Assembly (NCBI GenBank): GCA_963693365.1
Contig: CAVNZM010000001.1
Location: 3,286,001-3,350,000, forward strand
From: Amoebidium appalachense
Taxonomy: Eukaryota; Ichthyosporea
Length of the DNA: 64,000 nucleotides
Direction of reading: 5' to 3'
Shown here: piece by piece, positions 13,695 through 24,191 of the stretch
How positions within the stretch are numbered: the stretch's first letter is position 1
How the letters are laid out: each line of letters begins with the position of its first letter
Made by a program: the position numbers and the translations under genes
Notes under the pieces: generated by a model
What the model saw: only the letters and a program-made list of their open reading frames with translations
Told to the model about the DNA's origin: nothing
Databases searched by the model: none

Positions 13695-13888
13695 GGGAGC
13701 TTGAGATACTTGAACTGCGTGAGATGGCGGTCGGCGAGTACGAGCCAATAGAATGGTGGCATTTGTTGCCTAGTTTGGTGCGCTGCCACGTGAACCTGTA
13801 CCTTCTCTGCCCCGAGCCACACACCCAGGATGAACTGTACCTGCTGATGCAGGCCCTGCACCTGAGGCAATCGGGTCTGTATGAGTGA
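8310..13888 (+). CDS. F-box protein with leucine-rich C-terminal region (753 aa)
   Basis: Five exons join in frame: 8310-8359, 8879-9458, 10918-11919, 12347-12783 and 13696-13888 (2262 nt including TGA). Exon 1 starts at an ATG and ends phase 2 at GG|GTAGGT; the next exon supplies G, giving LGAQPE. Residues about 49-90 form an F-box: VEDIPDELLEYILTYLDYTA, then CNVSLVSRRFCKLA. The rest has irregular leucine-rich stretches (SLVRCHVNLYLL, FPNLAKVELLDMDHF, PDLREIVIDN) like degenerate LRRs. F-box proteins bind Skp1 and present substrates to SCF ubiquitin ligases; the substrate is unknown. Introns 2 and 3 hold SINE-like copies, and intron 4 ends in a (CA)n tract. There is no signal peptide or membrane segment. 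The F-box call is firm, the LRR reading moderate. Confidence 0.88.
9651..9712. repeat. (CA)n microsatellite in intron 2 of the F-box gene
   Basis: About 31 CA units follow the unique sequence TTGACTTGCATGCGTA and precede pyrimidine-rich sequence. Confidence 0.9.
10287..10495 (+). repeat. Tandem duplication of about 85-90 bp
   Basis: Two copies, about 10287-10371 and 10403-10492, share AGGAGAGGATGGGGAGGTGC and TTAGAATGCATGGGGGATGA, separated by CA/CG sequence. They differ by a few substitutions and a short T insertion. The pair lies within intron 2 of the F-box gene. Confidence 0.85.
10681..10870 (+). repeat. SINE-like element, copy 2, with partial duplication across a C run
   Basis: The 3' part of the C-tailed element spans about 10762-10866 (ATGCATTGTGTTGTCCGTCA, then GTACTCTGTACCGAATTCTA). 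A short piece (TCGTTTCTATGATGCCACAC) at about 10687 is repeated at about 10761 on the other side of a roughly 40-base C run. The tail runs into C, then T, then the branch-point-like TTACTAAAA and the acceptor of exon 3, in host sense orientation. Confidence 0.7.
11985..12133 (+). repeat. SINE-like element, copy 3
   Basis: It contains the B-box-like GGGTTGAAACTC, the core CCCCCTGAGGATGGGCTCTG, TTTGCACTCTGCATTGTGTT and the end CATACTCTAGAACACATTCG running into C. It is in F-box gene intron 3, sense orientation, and ends the internal region only about 65 bp after the intron's 5' end. Confidence 0.8.
12160..12268 (+). repeat. SINE-like element, copy 4
   Basis: Diverged 3' part: TCTGCATTGTGTTGTCCTTC and CTCTATAACACATTCTAA, then C, then a C/T tract and the exon 4 acceptor TTTTCCAG. 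Copies 3 and 4 together make up most of the 427-bp intron 3. Confidence 0.7.
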
Positions 13889-14975
13889 TTGGAAATTTGA
13901 AATTCGGTAGGTTAGCCCTGAATTGGTGGGTGTGCACTGTGTGTGTGAATCCATGTGTCGGTTTGTTGGTTTTTCACAAGGCGAACCACATGCAAATGTG
14001 TACTGAGTTTTGAAAAAATTAAATAATGTGTGCCTGTATCGAAGTATGAGATGTACGCCACTACTATCGTGGATGAGGTCCTGGTATATCCGGGGTTTGT
14101 GAGTGATATGAGTAGGAGAACATCTGGGATGAGTGGGGCGTGGTGCTGGGAGATTACCTTGCGTGTTGATTGACCCGGAAACTGCTGTGTTTTTTCTTAT
14201 AATGAACCATATTCTTTTTTTTTTCTTTTTTTTTTTTTTTTTGGGGGGGGGGGGGTGGGGGGGGGGGTGGGGGGGGGTAAGGAGGGAGGGGGTACTCCCT
14301 GGCAGCTTTGTTAACATAAGAGCAGATAGGTATACCTGTGGAGAATATGCCGTGTTTGGTGTGTGAGTGTTGTATGTAGGGCCATCAATTATATAAATGC
14401 AAGAAAAGCCCCTGGGTGGCTACAATTGTGAATCCATCCAAGTTGAGCACGTGCGTGACATCAATGCTTGTCTCCACCGAGTCCCATGGATATCAACATT
14501 CCCTTGGCGGCCTTTGCCTATCGACAACAGGGTGCACAGCTGTTTCGTTGTCTTTATCCTGTCAAAAAAAGAAAATAAATGTGGCTGTGGTTTTAAAGAT
14601 CCAAGGTGCTTCAAATCATACATGTCACATTTTGTCTGTGTGTGCAGTTTGATATGTGATGGGTGTCACTAACACTGTGTGTGTGCATGCACATGTGTTT
14701 GTGACACGGGCAGCCTGAGGTGTGCGCAAACATATATATGCATGTGTGTGTATGTATGTGCGTGTGCGTGCGTATGCGCGCGCGTGTGTGCGGTGTGTGA
14801 CTGTGTGATGGTCCGAGCTGGGTTGGATATGCGTGTGTGTGCGCGCATGTACATAATAATATACACGTGTGCGTGTGTGTGCCCAGACCGGTGTTATACC
14901 CGCGTAGGGGGCCCCCCGGCAGATTCGGCCTTCTTCCACAACCGGGCCGTTTGGTTGGCTGGCGCGGGGCCGGGG

Positions 14976-15064
14976 TTACGTAAGGCGGTGGGGTCGGGGG
15001 GGCCAGACCACGATATGGAGGTGGGGGGAGGCCTGCGCAGGGCCTTACGTAAGCCTTACGTAAG
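14976..15064. promoter_or_regulatory. Three TTACGTAA palindromes
   Basis: TTACGTAA occurs at 14976-14983, 15045-15052 and 15057-15064, two of them almost adjacent (CCTTACGTAAGCCTTACGTA). This octamer is the half-site palindrome bound by C/EBP- and PAR-type bZIP factors in animals. Whether such a factor acts here is inference. Confidence 0.4.
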
Positions 15065-15229
15065 GCGGTCAGGCGGCGGCGGACGCTAGGTAGAGCACGA
15101 TACGGAACACGTGGGTCTGGGGAGATTTATGTGGCGAATCGGGTTGCGCGGTTGTGAAACTTGCGCTAATGACGTCGTTAGCAGGGGACCAGTCAGATTC
15201 TTCGGTCGTGGAAGTTGCAGAAGTGGCCT

Positions 15230-15430
15230 CGTGAGCCGTGATAGTGAACCAGTCGGAGGGCCCGGTTGTGAAAGTTAGCCAATGAGCGGTAATTACACCT
15301 GTAGCTTGCACAACCGGGCGATACCATTGGGTAGGCCTTTTGAATGAAATGGTTGGGTTAGAATCACGGTATTTGTCTTAGCGGCTAGTGGAGAGGTATA
15401 AAAAGGGTGAACACGATATCGTCGATCACT
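15230..15430 (+). promoter_or_regulatory. Orphan CCAAT/TATA promoter-like region
   Basis: GCCAATGAGC near 15278, ACCATTGGGT near 15324 and TATAAAAAG at 15397-15405 are spaced like a TATA promoter. No ORF of useful length follows: the first ATG reads ATG TTA AGA TAG. A T run comes about 90 bases after the TATA box. It could drive a noncoding RNA or be a dead promoter. Confidence 0.4.
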
Positions 15431-15849
15431 TTGTGACGCAGCGCGGTGTGGAGCAGGGTACTCAGAAGAAAGCTGTCTGGAGCGAGCTTTTTTCTTGTTA
15501 GTACTGCATAACAGTCAAACTCGAGTGTGGATATCTTTGAACACGAGTAGGAGGTTTCCTCTTTGTCGAAGCACTGTTTGTTGTTTTTTTGACAAATAGT
15601 ATGTTAAGATAGTCGCAGAAGTTCTTTCTTTTTACAACTTTTTTATTGCGGACTGCGGCTGAGCTGTCAATGTTAGGCACCTCATAGAATTATGGTCGGA
15701 TCATTTTTCGAAGCTTCGTGAACATGAATTATTGGCGGCAACTGATCTGAGTGCGAGCTGATGGCGCTTCATGCTGAGATTGGTCAGGGCCGGAATCGGA
15801 TCCCTGACAGGTGCATTGTGGGTCGAAAGACGTAGGGCTACCGTTCGCG

Positions 15850-15860
15850 TGTGTGCGTGT

Positions 15861-15895
<35 letters not shown>

Positions 15896-15963
15896 CGTGC
15901 GTGTATCTTTGTGCGTGTGTGTGGGTGGGTGGATGGGTGTGTGTGTGTATGTGTGTGTTGTAA

Positions 15964-16011
<48 letters not shown>

Positions 16012-16095
16012 TTGTGTGTGTACGCGTGTGTGTGTGCGTGTGCGCGCGCGCACGCGTGTGTGTGTGTGCACGTGTGTGTCTGTGTGTGTGACACA
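15850..16095. repeat. Imperfect (TG)n with CG alternation
   Basis: TG repeats are interrupted by CG, AT and GGTGGG, with GCGCGCGCACGCG near 16042. The alternating purine-pyrimidine pattern is Z-DNA prone. Confidence 0.9.
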
Positions 16096-16162
16096 CACAC
16101 ACAGAGTATTTTATGGTTGGGTTACTGGGTCTGTGGGTGGACGCGTGGGGCATATCGATGAT

Positions 16163-16202
<40 letters not shown>

Positions 16203-17426
16203 GAGAGAGAGAGAGAGAGAGAAAGCTCAGGTATCGCGGAGGCCGCTATGAGGAGATCAGGAAGGGCGGCTGATGATGGGGAGCTCCTAGTAGGCCCTGA
16301 GATGGTGGCCGGCGAGCAGCAGTCTCGGGCCGGCCGTGGGACCGGGGGAAGATGGGGAGGCCGAGGGCCCGGTGGGTGGTTTGGGTTGGGGGGTTGGGGT
16401 TGGAGGCGGGGAGGTGGGGGGCAGGAGTAATGCCGAGTGCGCATGTTTATTGCCCTGCAGCTGCAGGAAACTAACTTTCAAGCACATATATGTATATGCT
16501 TGAATGCATGGATGTTCGCATCTGGCGGATTGAAGCGCATGAAAAACTTCAGATTTGTGCATGCAGAATACAGAGCTAACAACGTAATATTAAATGTGAT
16601 GATAAATATTATAAAACAAAAAAAAAGTAGGAATTGCTACCAGAAGTGTAGGCTGTGTACCGTGCTGCTGGCTCAGATCTTTGTTATTGACCAGTTATTT
16701 GCATCAAAGAATGTAGTCTGCTGATTGGCTCCTGGAACATCCCCACAAACCAAAACAGATCACCCTGCGGAGCTGTACACCAGTAGTACTTCGGAGCATA
16801 GCTAGGGCAACCACGCATACTCAAATTGATCGTGTTACAATGAATAGCATCAGCAAATCCGAATTATTTTGTGTGTTTGTGTTTATTTCTTGAAATCTGC
16901 TAATATTCTATGCCCCATCACTGGTACCGGTAAACCTGTTTGAAGTTCCCCCTGTACCCCCTGTGTCAACTTCAATGCACTGAGTGGCTAATGGGTGGTG
17001 CCTTTTTATCCAATAGCTCATTAGGAGCTCAATGATTGGTTCTGTTCAGTGACAAGAATCAACTTGGAATTCGGATCCCCTTCAGCGGCGCTGGCGGACC
17101 GGCGGTGCACATTGGCGGTACTTGGCGGTTTGGCGCCACCTGCATACTTTGCAACAAACAATTGTAAGGTCTGAGTCATAACAACCTGTACAGTTGCTAC
17201 AAAAGGGCTTCCTGGTTGTGAGACATGTCAGTCGCCACATTGTCAGTTTGGGCACTGCATGCAGCCGGCAAGTTTTCAACCTCGGGTGAATTAGACTTGC
17301 CGCCGGACTCGCTTTCACGTCAGCAAAACTCATACTTATTGGTTTGAGGACATTATTCTGCTGTGTTTATTACAACCCAAATAGAATTCTCTGTACGCTT
17401 GCCACGGCAACACACAAAAATCAAAA

Positions 17427-19490
17427 ATGGCACTGGGTGGCATGAAAGGGTGTTTCCCTTGTGGCCCACACACTTGGGCAGCGGTGCTATTATTATTGGC
17501 CACGAGTACTCCAAATATGTTTCCACTTACCTCTGCAATACCTACACGAAGGGGCGTTGCAATGTCCGACTTTCCGTTCCGTGACCCCCCTGTTCGCCAA
17601 CCAGACCCCTTTTTCCCAACAGGACAAATCTACACCACTAGTGACCCTTCAAAGGTTAATTCTCAGTCTCTTAGGCCTGGTGACGCTATTGTGATAAAGT
17701 GCAACACGTACTCTGGAAAGGGGTTAACAATTAGATCCAGTGGGAGTCAGGGTCGCCCGGTGGTGGTTAAGGCAGAGCGTCCCGGATGCGTCACTTTCAC
17801 GGGGGATAGTTACATTTCCATTGAAGGCAATTATGTCGAGGTTCAGGGTTTTGTGTTTAAGGGGAAGAAAAGTTCTGACACCCCAGCGGTGGCATTCACA
17901 CGAGGGACCAAGGGGTGCCGTGTGGTTCAATGCAAGGTCGATGGGTTCTACACGACCGGGTCAAGCAAGCAGACGGCGTTTGAAATCTTTGGTTTCGGCC
18001 ATAGAATCGACTGGAATTCTATTGTGAACATGGCACATGCAGGCGAGCTTGTGCGTGTTCTGGGCAAGTCATCGAGTACTGTTGAGAGCTCAGGCCACTA
18101 CATTGGGTATAACTACTTTGGCCCACGCCAGGCTGTTCAGGATAACGGCGGCGAGATAATCCAGCTTTTTGCGGTGAATAATGAACAGGATGTGCTGACC
18201 ACTGTGGAGTACAACGTGTTTGACAGAATCGACTCCGACGATGAATCATTGAGCCTGAAGTCTTCTTCCAACACGATTCAATACAACACCGTATACTCGT
18301 CGAGTGCGATATTTTCTATTCGCGCCGGATCACGCAACACGGTGCGGGGAAATTATTTCTTCTGCAACAGCAAGGAAAATTGCGGGGGGTTGCGCATCTA
18401 CAAGCTGGATAACATTGTGCGTGACAACTACATCGACAAGGAAAACTCCGTAGCAGGAAACCACGGGAGTCTAGTGGTTCACGGGGGGGTCTCGGGGTCA
18501 AACTCGATCAAATTTGCGGCGCAGCGTACACAGATTTTCAAGAACCTAGCCGTAGACTGTCACTACTGTATTACATTTGGAAACTCGAACGGTGGTGACG
18601 TTCCAGCCAAAGACACAACAGTGCGGGACAACATTTTCATTGGTGCGAAGACGAGCGATTACCTTATAAGGCTATATGACCGTGGCGAAACAAACACTCG
18701 TTGGTCCAACAACTTTTTCTACCGCGGGAAAACCCCTGGGCAGTACAACCGCTTTGTATCGTCGTTTGCGCCCATTATAACAACCTTCTCCAACGGTGTG
18801 CGTGTGCCTACAAACACGGACATCTCCATGCTTCCAGCATTTTCTTACCGCCCACTTTTGACGACGGATGTTGGGAGCGAGCCACGCCCTCGTCCCATTA
18901 CCACCACCACCACCACCACCACCAAGCGGTCTTCTACCACCACCACCACCACCACTACCAGGCGTTCTACTACAACTACCACCACTCCACGCACCACCAC
19001 CAAGAGCTCTACCTCTACTACTACAACTCGGCCGACCACAACCACCACTACTACGCGCACTACCACTCGCACTTCAACATCACAAACAACGCTTCGGCCC
19101 ACCAGCGCTAGCACCCCCCGTCCCTCCACAATGACTACCATCAGAACTACTACAAGGACGACCACCACCCGCCCCGCTTCACCCACACCCACATACCCAT
19201 TCCCTGTGCGCACAATCACGACCGTTATTGGCGGTACCACGCGCACAATCTTGGTGGCCGGCGAGCAAATCACAACAGCTTTTGGTGAAGATATCGTTCC
19301 AACACACGTGACCACTACCGAGTACGAGTATGAAACACAAACACGTGTTGTGTATGGCGAAACTAGGACTTTTTTTATCTATGTTGAGCCTACCCCTTCA
19401 ACTACCGTCACTTCATCTGTTGCTGAGATCATCGAACCTATCGCAGATCCTACCGATCGTGCCGATCGCAATTTCCTCATTGCAAGTTAG
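17427..19490 (+). CDS. Secreted PL6-type polysaccharide lyase (alginate lyase/chondroitinase-B fold), intronless
   Basis: A single 687-codon exon. A signal-like N-terminus (WAAVLLLLATSTPNM after a short basic/Cys stretch) precedes a right-handed beta-helix region. Family PL6 motifs are visible: GNYVEVQGFVFKGKK, ESLSLKSSSNTIQYNTV and FSIRAGSRNTVRGNYFFC. Lys278 and Arg299 are 21 residues apart, the same spacing as catalytic Lys250 and Arg271 of Pedobacter chondroitinase B, so the lyase is probably active. The family cleaves uronic-acid polymers (alginate, dermatan/chondroitin sulfate) by beta-elimination outside the cell. Residues about 490-590 are a Thr-rich, mucin-like linker with Arg, Ser and Pro, followed by a roughly 95-residue C-terminal segment (TTVIGG, TTTEYEYETQTRVVYGETRT) of unknown role. 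Met6 is an alternative start. The lack of introns suggests gain by transfer or retroposition. Substrate is unknown. Confidence 0.85.
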   Translation: MALGGMKGCFPCGPHTWAAVLLLLATSTPNMFPLTSAIPTRRGVAMSDFPFRDPPVRQPDPFFPTGQIYTTSDPSKVNSQSLRPGDAIVIKCNTYSGKGLTIRSSGSQGRPVVVKAERPGCVTFTGDSYISIEGNYVEVQGFVFKGKKSSDTPAVAFTRGTKGCRVVQCKVDGFYTTGSSKQTAFEIFGFGHRIDWNSIVNMAHAGELVRVLGKSSSTVESSGHYIGYNYFGPRQAVQDNGGEIIQLFAVNNEQDVLTTVEYNVFDRIDSDDESLSLKSSSNTIQYNTVYSSSAIFSIRAGSRNTVRGNYFFCNSKENCGGLRIYKLDNIVRDNYIDKENSVAGNHGSLVVHGGVSGSNSIKFAAQRTQIFKNLAVDCHYCITFGNSNGGDVPAKDTTVRDNIFIGAKTSDYLIRLYDRGETNTRWSNNFFYRGKTPGQYNRFVSSFAPIITTFSNGVRVPTNTDISMLPAFSYRPLLTTDVGSEPRPRPITTTTTTTTKRSSTTTTTTTTRRSTTTTTTPRTTTKSSTSTTTTRPTTTTTTTRTTTRTSTSQTTLRPTSASTPRPSTMTTIRTTTRTTTTRPASPTPTYPFPVRTITTVIGGTTRTILVAGEQITTAFGEDIVPTHVTTTEYEYETQTRVVYGETRTFFIYVEPTPSTTVTSSVAEIIEPIADPTDRADRNFLIAS

Positions 19491-19995
19491 AGTTCAAATA
19501 TGGTATATTTATTTAAGTTATGTGAGCATGTGCATATGCACGGTGTGTCGTATGTTCGATTTTTCGTTATATAATCAAACATTAGGAATTTATTTACTGA
19601 GGCCTAGGTGGTATGCAGCACCACTATGTAGCATACTGAGTATTAGCGAATGAAGGTTCCGGAGGTATATAAAGAATGAATGGGTTTCGATGTTTTGAGC
19701 ATGCTGTGGGTTTTATTTAGTAACCTAGCCAGCCCAAAGCTGTGTGCGGTTTCTCTGTCGTATTAAGTTAAACGAAGGTTAGGTGTTGCTTCGGCCCGGT
19801 CTATGTAACCTATGTTTTTTTTTGTCCCTCTCATTTCATAGTGTTTTTGGCAGCCGTTATTATTGCTGAAACGGTCTACACTTTTAGATAAGGTGATAAA
19901 GCAGCCATAACGTAGGCACAGGTTGCAGTATGTATCACATTTTGAATGAACAAAGCACATGCTTAAATACACATGCACAAGTCAATACGCGCGCG

Positions 19996-20065
<70 letters not shown>

Positions 20066-20291
20066 AAGCTCTCGGAAAGAGAGATAGGGCGAAAGACACA
20101 CATACAGACACCACAAAAAAGTGCACGCACACTTCAAAATTGTGCACACACACACACATACACACACACACACACACATGTATTCACACACACACACACA
20201 CACAGGGAGCTCGAGATAAACGGAGAGAGGGCACAAAGCACACATACAGACATCACATAACCGTGGGTTATGATAAATCATGTAGCGCTGT

Positions 20292-20324
<33 letters not shown>

Positions 20325-21375
20325 ATAGAGATAATATTACCTTCCACCCCTAATGGGTTTATCAGCTTGACGGGGGGGGGGAGGGGGGGGGGGCGGGGGG
20401 AGGGGGGGAGGGTGGGAGGGGGGCACAGAGCCGGGACGAGGATCGAGTTGTAGAAGCGTACAGTAAAGGACGATGCTTGTAGCAATTAGGATATTCAATG
20501 CTAACAATAGCACTCTGTATGGTCACCACTCTGGGTTTTTTCCCCCTCCTACAGCTGTTTCAATGTGCACGTGCACACAATAAACTCGTGTGGATTCTGA
20601 AACGGGTAATGGTGAAGCATAGTAATTTCTCTTTTCTTTTCGTTTTTTTCTTCTTTTTTTTTTTTCCGGGGGGGGGGGGGGGGGGGAGGGAGGGGGGGTG
20701 CACCCACCACCCATTTGAGGAGGCCTCCCCCCCCCCCCCCCCCCCCCCTCCCCCCACCTCGAGAGCCTCTGTAAACCCACCCGCGGTGGGCCACCAATGA
20801 CTCCTACATTGATCTGCAAGTAGACTCAAATGACGGTATTTGCCATGGCGGGATCTTCATCCACCAACGGTTACAGAGGACCTTAATTATTGAAGTCTGG
20901 CATGATATATTCACAGTCGGGAGGCATCCCCACCCCCAACCCCCCCCCCCCCCCCCCCTACCCCCCCACCCCCTTCCTCTTCCCATGTGCATGCCAGGGT
21001 TTTCGTTTCTTTTCTGCACCCCCCCCACCCCCCCCCCGGAGATCTCTCACCTTGAGGCAGTTATGCACTATGTGTATGCTCACTCGCGTGATGCCTACTC
21101 TATATATGCGCATCAGTGTCTCTCCCCCCCCCCCCCCCCTCCCTCCCCCCCTCTTCCCCCCCTCTTCCCCCCCCCCCCCCCCCCCCCCCCCCAACCCCCT
21201 CCCCCTTTTTGTGGGCTACCGATACGTGTGACAAAGCAAAATGTAACGGCGAGCAGTATTAAGGGTTAACGTTTCCAAAGATACATTCAAACTTTCTGAG
21301 AAACGCCGACTCAGAACTTGGCGATGCCCGCTAAAGAGTATCGCTTGCAGCATGAGTACGCAACAGAAAACGAAC

Positions 21376-21491
21376 AGAGGGTGACTGAAATTAAGATAAC
21401 TTAAAGTTTGAAAAACTAATTAGCGCATTTTTTTTTTTTAAAAAAAAAATAGCCCCTAAAGAACCTGGTGGATTTTTAAGATGACCGGGGG
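21376..21491 (+). repeat. TTAAGAT element, copy 3, ending in G
   Basis: It starts GGGTGACTGAAATTAAGATA, has a T/A-rich middle, then AGAACCTGGTGGATTTTTAA, and ends GATGACCGGGGGCAA before a G run of about 30. The end matches the copy at 5625 (ACCTGGCGGATATTTAAGAT). Confidence 0.65.
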
Positions 21492-21494
21492 CAA

Positions 21495-21533
<39 letters not shown>

Positions 21534-21690
21534 CACACACACACTCTCTCTCTCTCTCCCACTCGCTCCACACACACACACACACACACACACACGCGCG
21601 GCGGGGGGGGGGGGGGGGGGGGGGGGCACACACACATACACACAAATTCTCTCTCTCCCACTCGCTCCACACACACACGCGCGCGCGCGC
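21495..21690 (+). repeat. Tandem duplication of [G run + CA/CT block]
   Basis: The segment G(n)-(CA)n-CTCTCTCCCACTCGCTCCA-(CA)n-CG occurs twice: 21499-21600 and 21603-21690. The 20-base non-repetitive core is identical in both copies. The duplication boundary lies at the homopolymer. Confidence 0.85.
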
Positions 21691-21842
21691 GCGCGCGCGC
21701 GCGCGCACGGTGCCACACGCAAGGGGGTCTCATATGTTTTTGTGCAAACTTTCACATGTGATCATTGGCTGGTTGTTTAGGGATTTTTGAATTTGAAACG
21801 GGGAGGGGAGGAGTGGTAAATATCGACGACCCCTCTGGTTGT

Positions 21843-21884
<42 letters not shown>

Positions 21885-22128
21885 AAAAAAAAAAAAAAAG
21901 TAGCCGCACGGGTGGGTGGGGTGGTGCCCCCTCCCCCACCCCCCCCCCCCCCCCCCCACGGCGCGTGTGCGTGATCATGGGCGCCAGAGCCCCTTTTCCA
22001 CTCACCAACGGTTGTATTCGTTTTTTGGAGGAACTGCTTCCGTTTTGGCCACCGATGCATATCCCCCCCCCCCCCCCCAAACACACACACACACACACTG
22101 TTACACACACACAAACACAAACGCGCCA

Positions 22129-22260
<132 letters not shown>

Positions 22261-22419
22261 CACGTGCATTCTCTAACGACCCCTCCCCCTTCCCCTCCCC
22301 CAACCCCCCCCCCCCCCCCCCCCCCCCCCACCCCGGCCTCTCCCGCTCCACTCACATCCTCCTTCCCCCCTCACCCTGCTCACTTACGCACGTAAATGCA
22401 CGTGCCCATGTGCGCGCAC

Positions 22420-22473
<54 letters not shown>

Positions 22474-23449
22474 CGCACGCACATGCACACAAACACATGC
22501 AACGGACAACTATTGTAAATTATGAATTATGGGGGGTAAGGTTGTTGTGCCCCCCGCGCGGTGTTCGTGTGCATATTCTGTGTGGCGGGGAAGTTATGTG
22601 TGTGTGGTTTGAGTGCCGAATGTATCGGCGATGTACATGTGTATGTCGGGTGCTCATGACTGAACTCCTCCTCCCTCCCACAACTGCACATAACAATCTA
22701 ACCCTTCCCCCCCCCCCCCCCTCCCCTCTCTCCCCCCCCCCCCCCCCCTCCCCCTTTGGGGCGGGGGCACCACCACAACCTGGTCCACCACCACCACCTC
22801 TGGACTAGCTCCACTGGACCGCCACCACTGCCCTGGCCACCACTGAGACGGTGCGCCCGCACACCCACCCTGGCAGCCCACCGCGGGGGGCGGTGTGTGT
22901 GTGTGTGCACATGTGTGTTTGTGCGTGTGGGGGGAGGGGGGGCGGGGGAGGGGGGGGGGCTCCGCCCCGGCTGCCAGCCTCCGGATCCCTGTGTGTCTGT
23001 GTGTGTGTGTGGGGGGGGGGGGGGGGGCGGGGGGGAGTAGGGAGGGCGAGGGGAGGTGGGCCTGGGGACTCATGGGGGAAGGGGGCTAGGGGGGGGGGGG
23101 GAGGGGGGGGGGGGGGAGGGGGAGGGGGAGCCGGGGGGAGGAGGGGGGGGGGGGGGGGGGGGGGGGGAGGGGGGGGGGGGGAGGGAGGCCCTGCAGCTGG
23201 GGGCCCCCGGGGAAGATGTACGTGTACACGCCCACGGTGCAGCTTGGTGGCCAGAACTCCCAGGAGACATTTGCAACAGCCTCGCAGCCGGCCCTTGTAT
23301 TCAGGCCACGTGCCACACGTTGCCTCCCTCTCTCGCACAAAGCATGTCTAATCGGCACGCCATACGCACGTGCACTATGCACACGTGCGTGCCTCCGAGA
23401 GCGAGGTTGCCATATATGGCTAATGAATTTGTGGTTGACGAGAAGAATG

Positions 23450-23799
23450 CTCCCCCACAACACCTTCTTGACCGGGCAAAATAATCACCCCTTCAGGGGC
23501 ACCGGGGGGCGGAGAAGTCGACCTTGGCGGCTCCGCAGGTGCTGGGGAAGGGGCAGTTAGAGGTGCAGAAACGAGCAGGACAGTGTCCTCCGCCGTGGTG
23601 ACGAAGTTCAAGGCCCAGAGGGGCATTTTCCGCAGCGACCTAATAAACAACGAATGGAAGAACGTGGAAACTCAACACGGTAGAACAGTGTAAATCAAAG
23701 TAAACGAAATTTTTTGGGAATATTGCTGCGCGATGGTACAGTGCCCAGCGTACGCCGCTGGAAGAAGGAAGGCGAAGGGACCTCTACTGGCGCGGAGCG
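23450..23799 (-). repeat. Left arm of a 350-bp inverted repeat
   Basis: This arm is the near-identical reverse complement of 24192-24540. On the minus strand it encodes the same N-terminal segment as the recombinase remnant (KMPLWALNFVTTAEDTVLL, then PAPAEPPRSTS and VIILPGQEGV) in one uninterrupted frame down to 23420. The right arm has lost that frame in a C run. Confidence 0.85.
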
Positions 23800-23829
23800 C
23801 CGGTAGAGTGACCGCCACTTGGTGCCGTC

Positions 23830-24105
23830 CTAGTAGCCTCCTCGGCCGCCCTCGTGCGTGTAGGGGCCCGCGGGCCCGCCCTCGCTAGCTTGCTTGTTGG
23901 CCGATGCGCGAACCAGCTCGGATTCGCGCTCCTTCTGTTTGGCGTGCGCAACAGCCTTGGACCACTTGGCGCCGTACTTGGGGTTGTACGTCTTATCAAT
24001 TTGGGCGCGGGCGACCTCTGCAACTGCGTGACCCTCCGCGCGCCGAATGTACAACAGGAGCCTGCGAACCTCGGCGCTATACAGGTTGAAGGCAGCGTTC
24101 TCCAT
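23830..24105 (-). CDS. Uncharacterised 91-aa basic ORF between the inverted repeats
   Basis: It opens with ATG and is charged and Ala-rich: MENAAFNLYSAEVRRLLLYI, then RRAEGHAVAEVARAQIDKTY, then KYGAKWSKAVAHAKQKERES and a Gly-rich end. It fills most of the 392-bp loop between the arms. I recognise no family. Content and position suggest a small DNA- or RNA-binding or cargo protein of the element, but it may be chance coding in GC-rich DNA. Confidence 0.4.
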   Translation of the reverse strand: MENAAFNLYSAEVRRLLLYIRRAEGHAVAEVARAQIDKTYNPKYGAKWSKAVAHAKQKERESELVRASANKQASEGGPAGPYTHEGGRGGY

Positions 24106-24191
24106 GCTAGGCGAGGAATTAGGGTGACAAGTTCTGTCACCTACCGTAGCTTACTTAGATCTAAGTGTGCGAAGGGGACTGCAACCTAAAC

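Larger units (their letters stand above)
13889..17426. other. Intergenic: TG tracts and orphan promoter-like sequence
   Basis: No credible coding region. It contains a T-to-G homopolymer junction (14214-14280), TG-rich sequence (14640-14880), a TTACGTAA cluster, diverged CCAAT-bearing repeats, a TATA-like box at 15397, a long imperfect TG/CG block (15850-16095), a G run (16165-16200) and GA. From about 16430 to 17426 the sequence is unique and AT-richer, with several CCAAT-type motifs (for example TTTATCCAATAGC near 17006) that probably belong to the lyase promoter. Confidence 0.65.

Noticed and set aside
15069-15311. 80-codon minus-strand ORF
   Set aside because: It overlaps diverged CCAAT repeats upstream of a TATA box, and its composition follows the repeat.
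17082-17333. 83-codon minus-strand ORF with CSNCTGC and CCKVC
   Set aside because: It looks like a zinc ribbon at first, but the Cys spacing does not fit a known type and it sits in the lyase promoter region. Kept only as a weak possibility.
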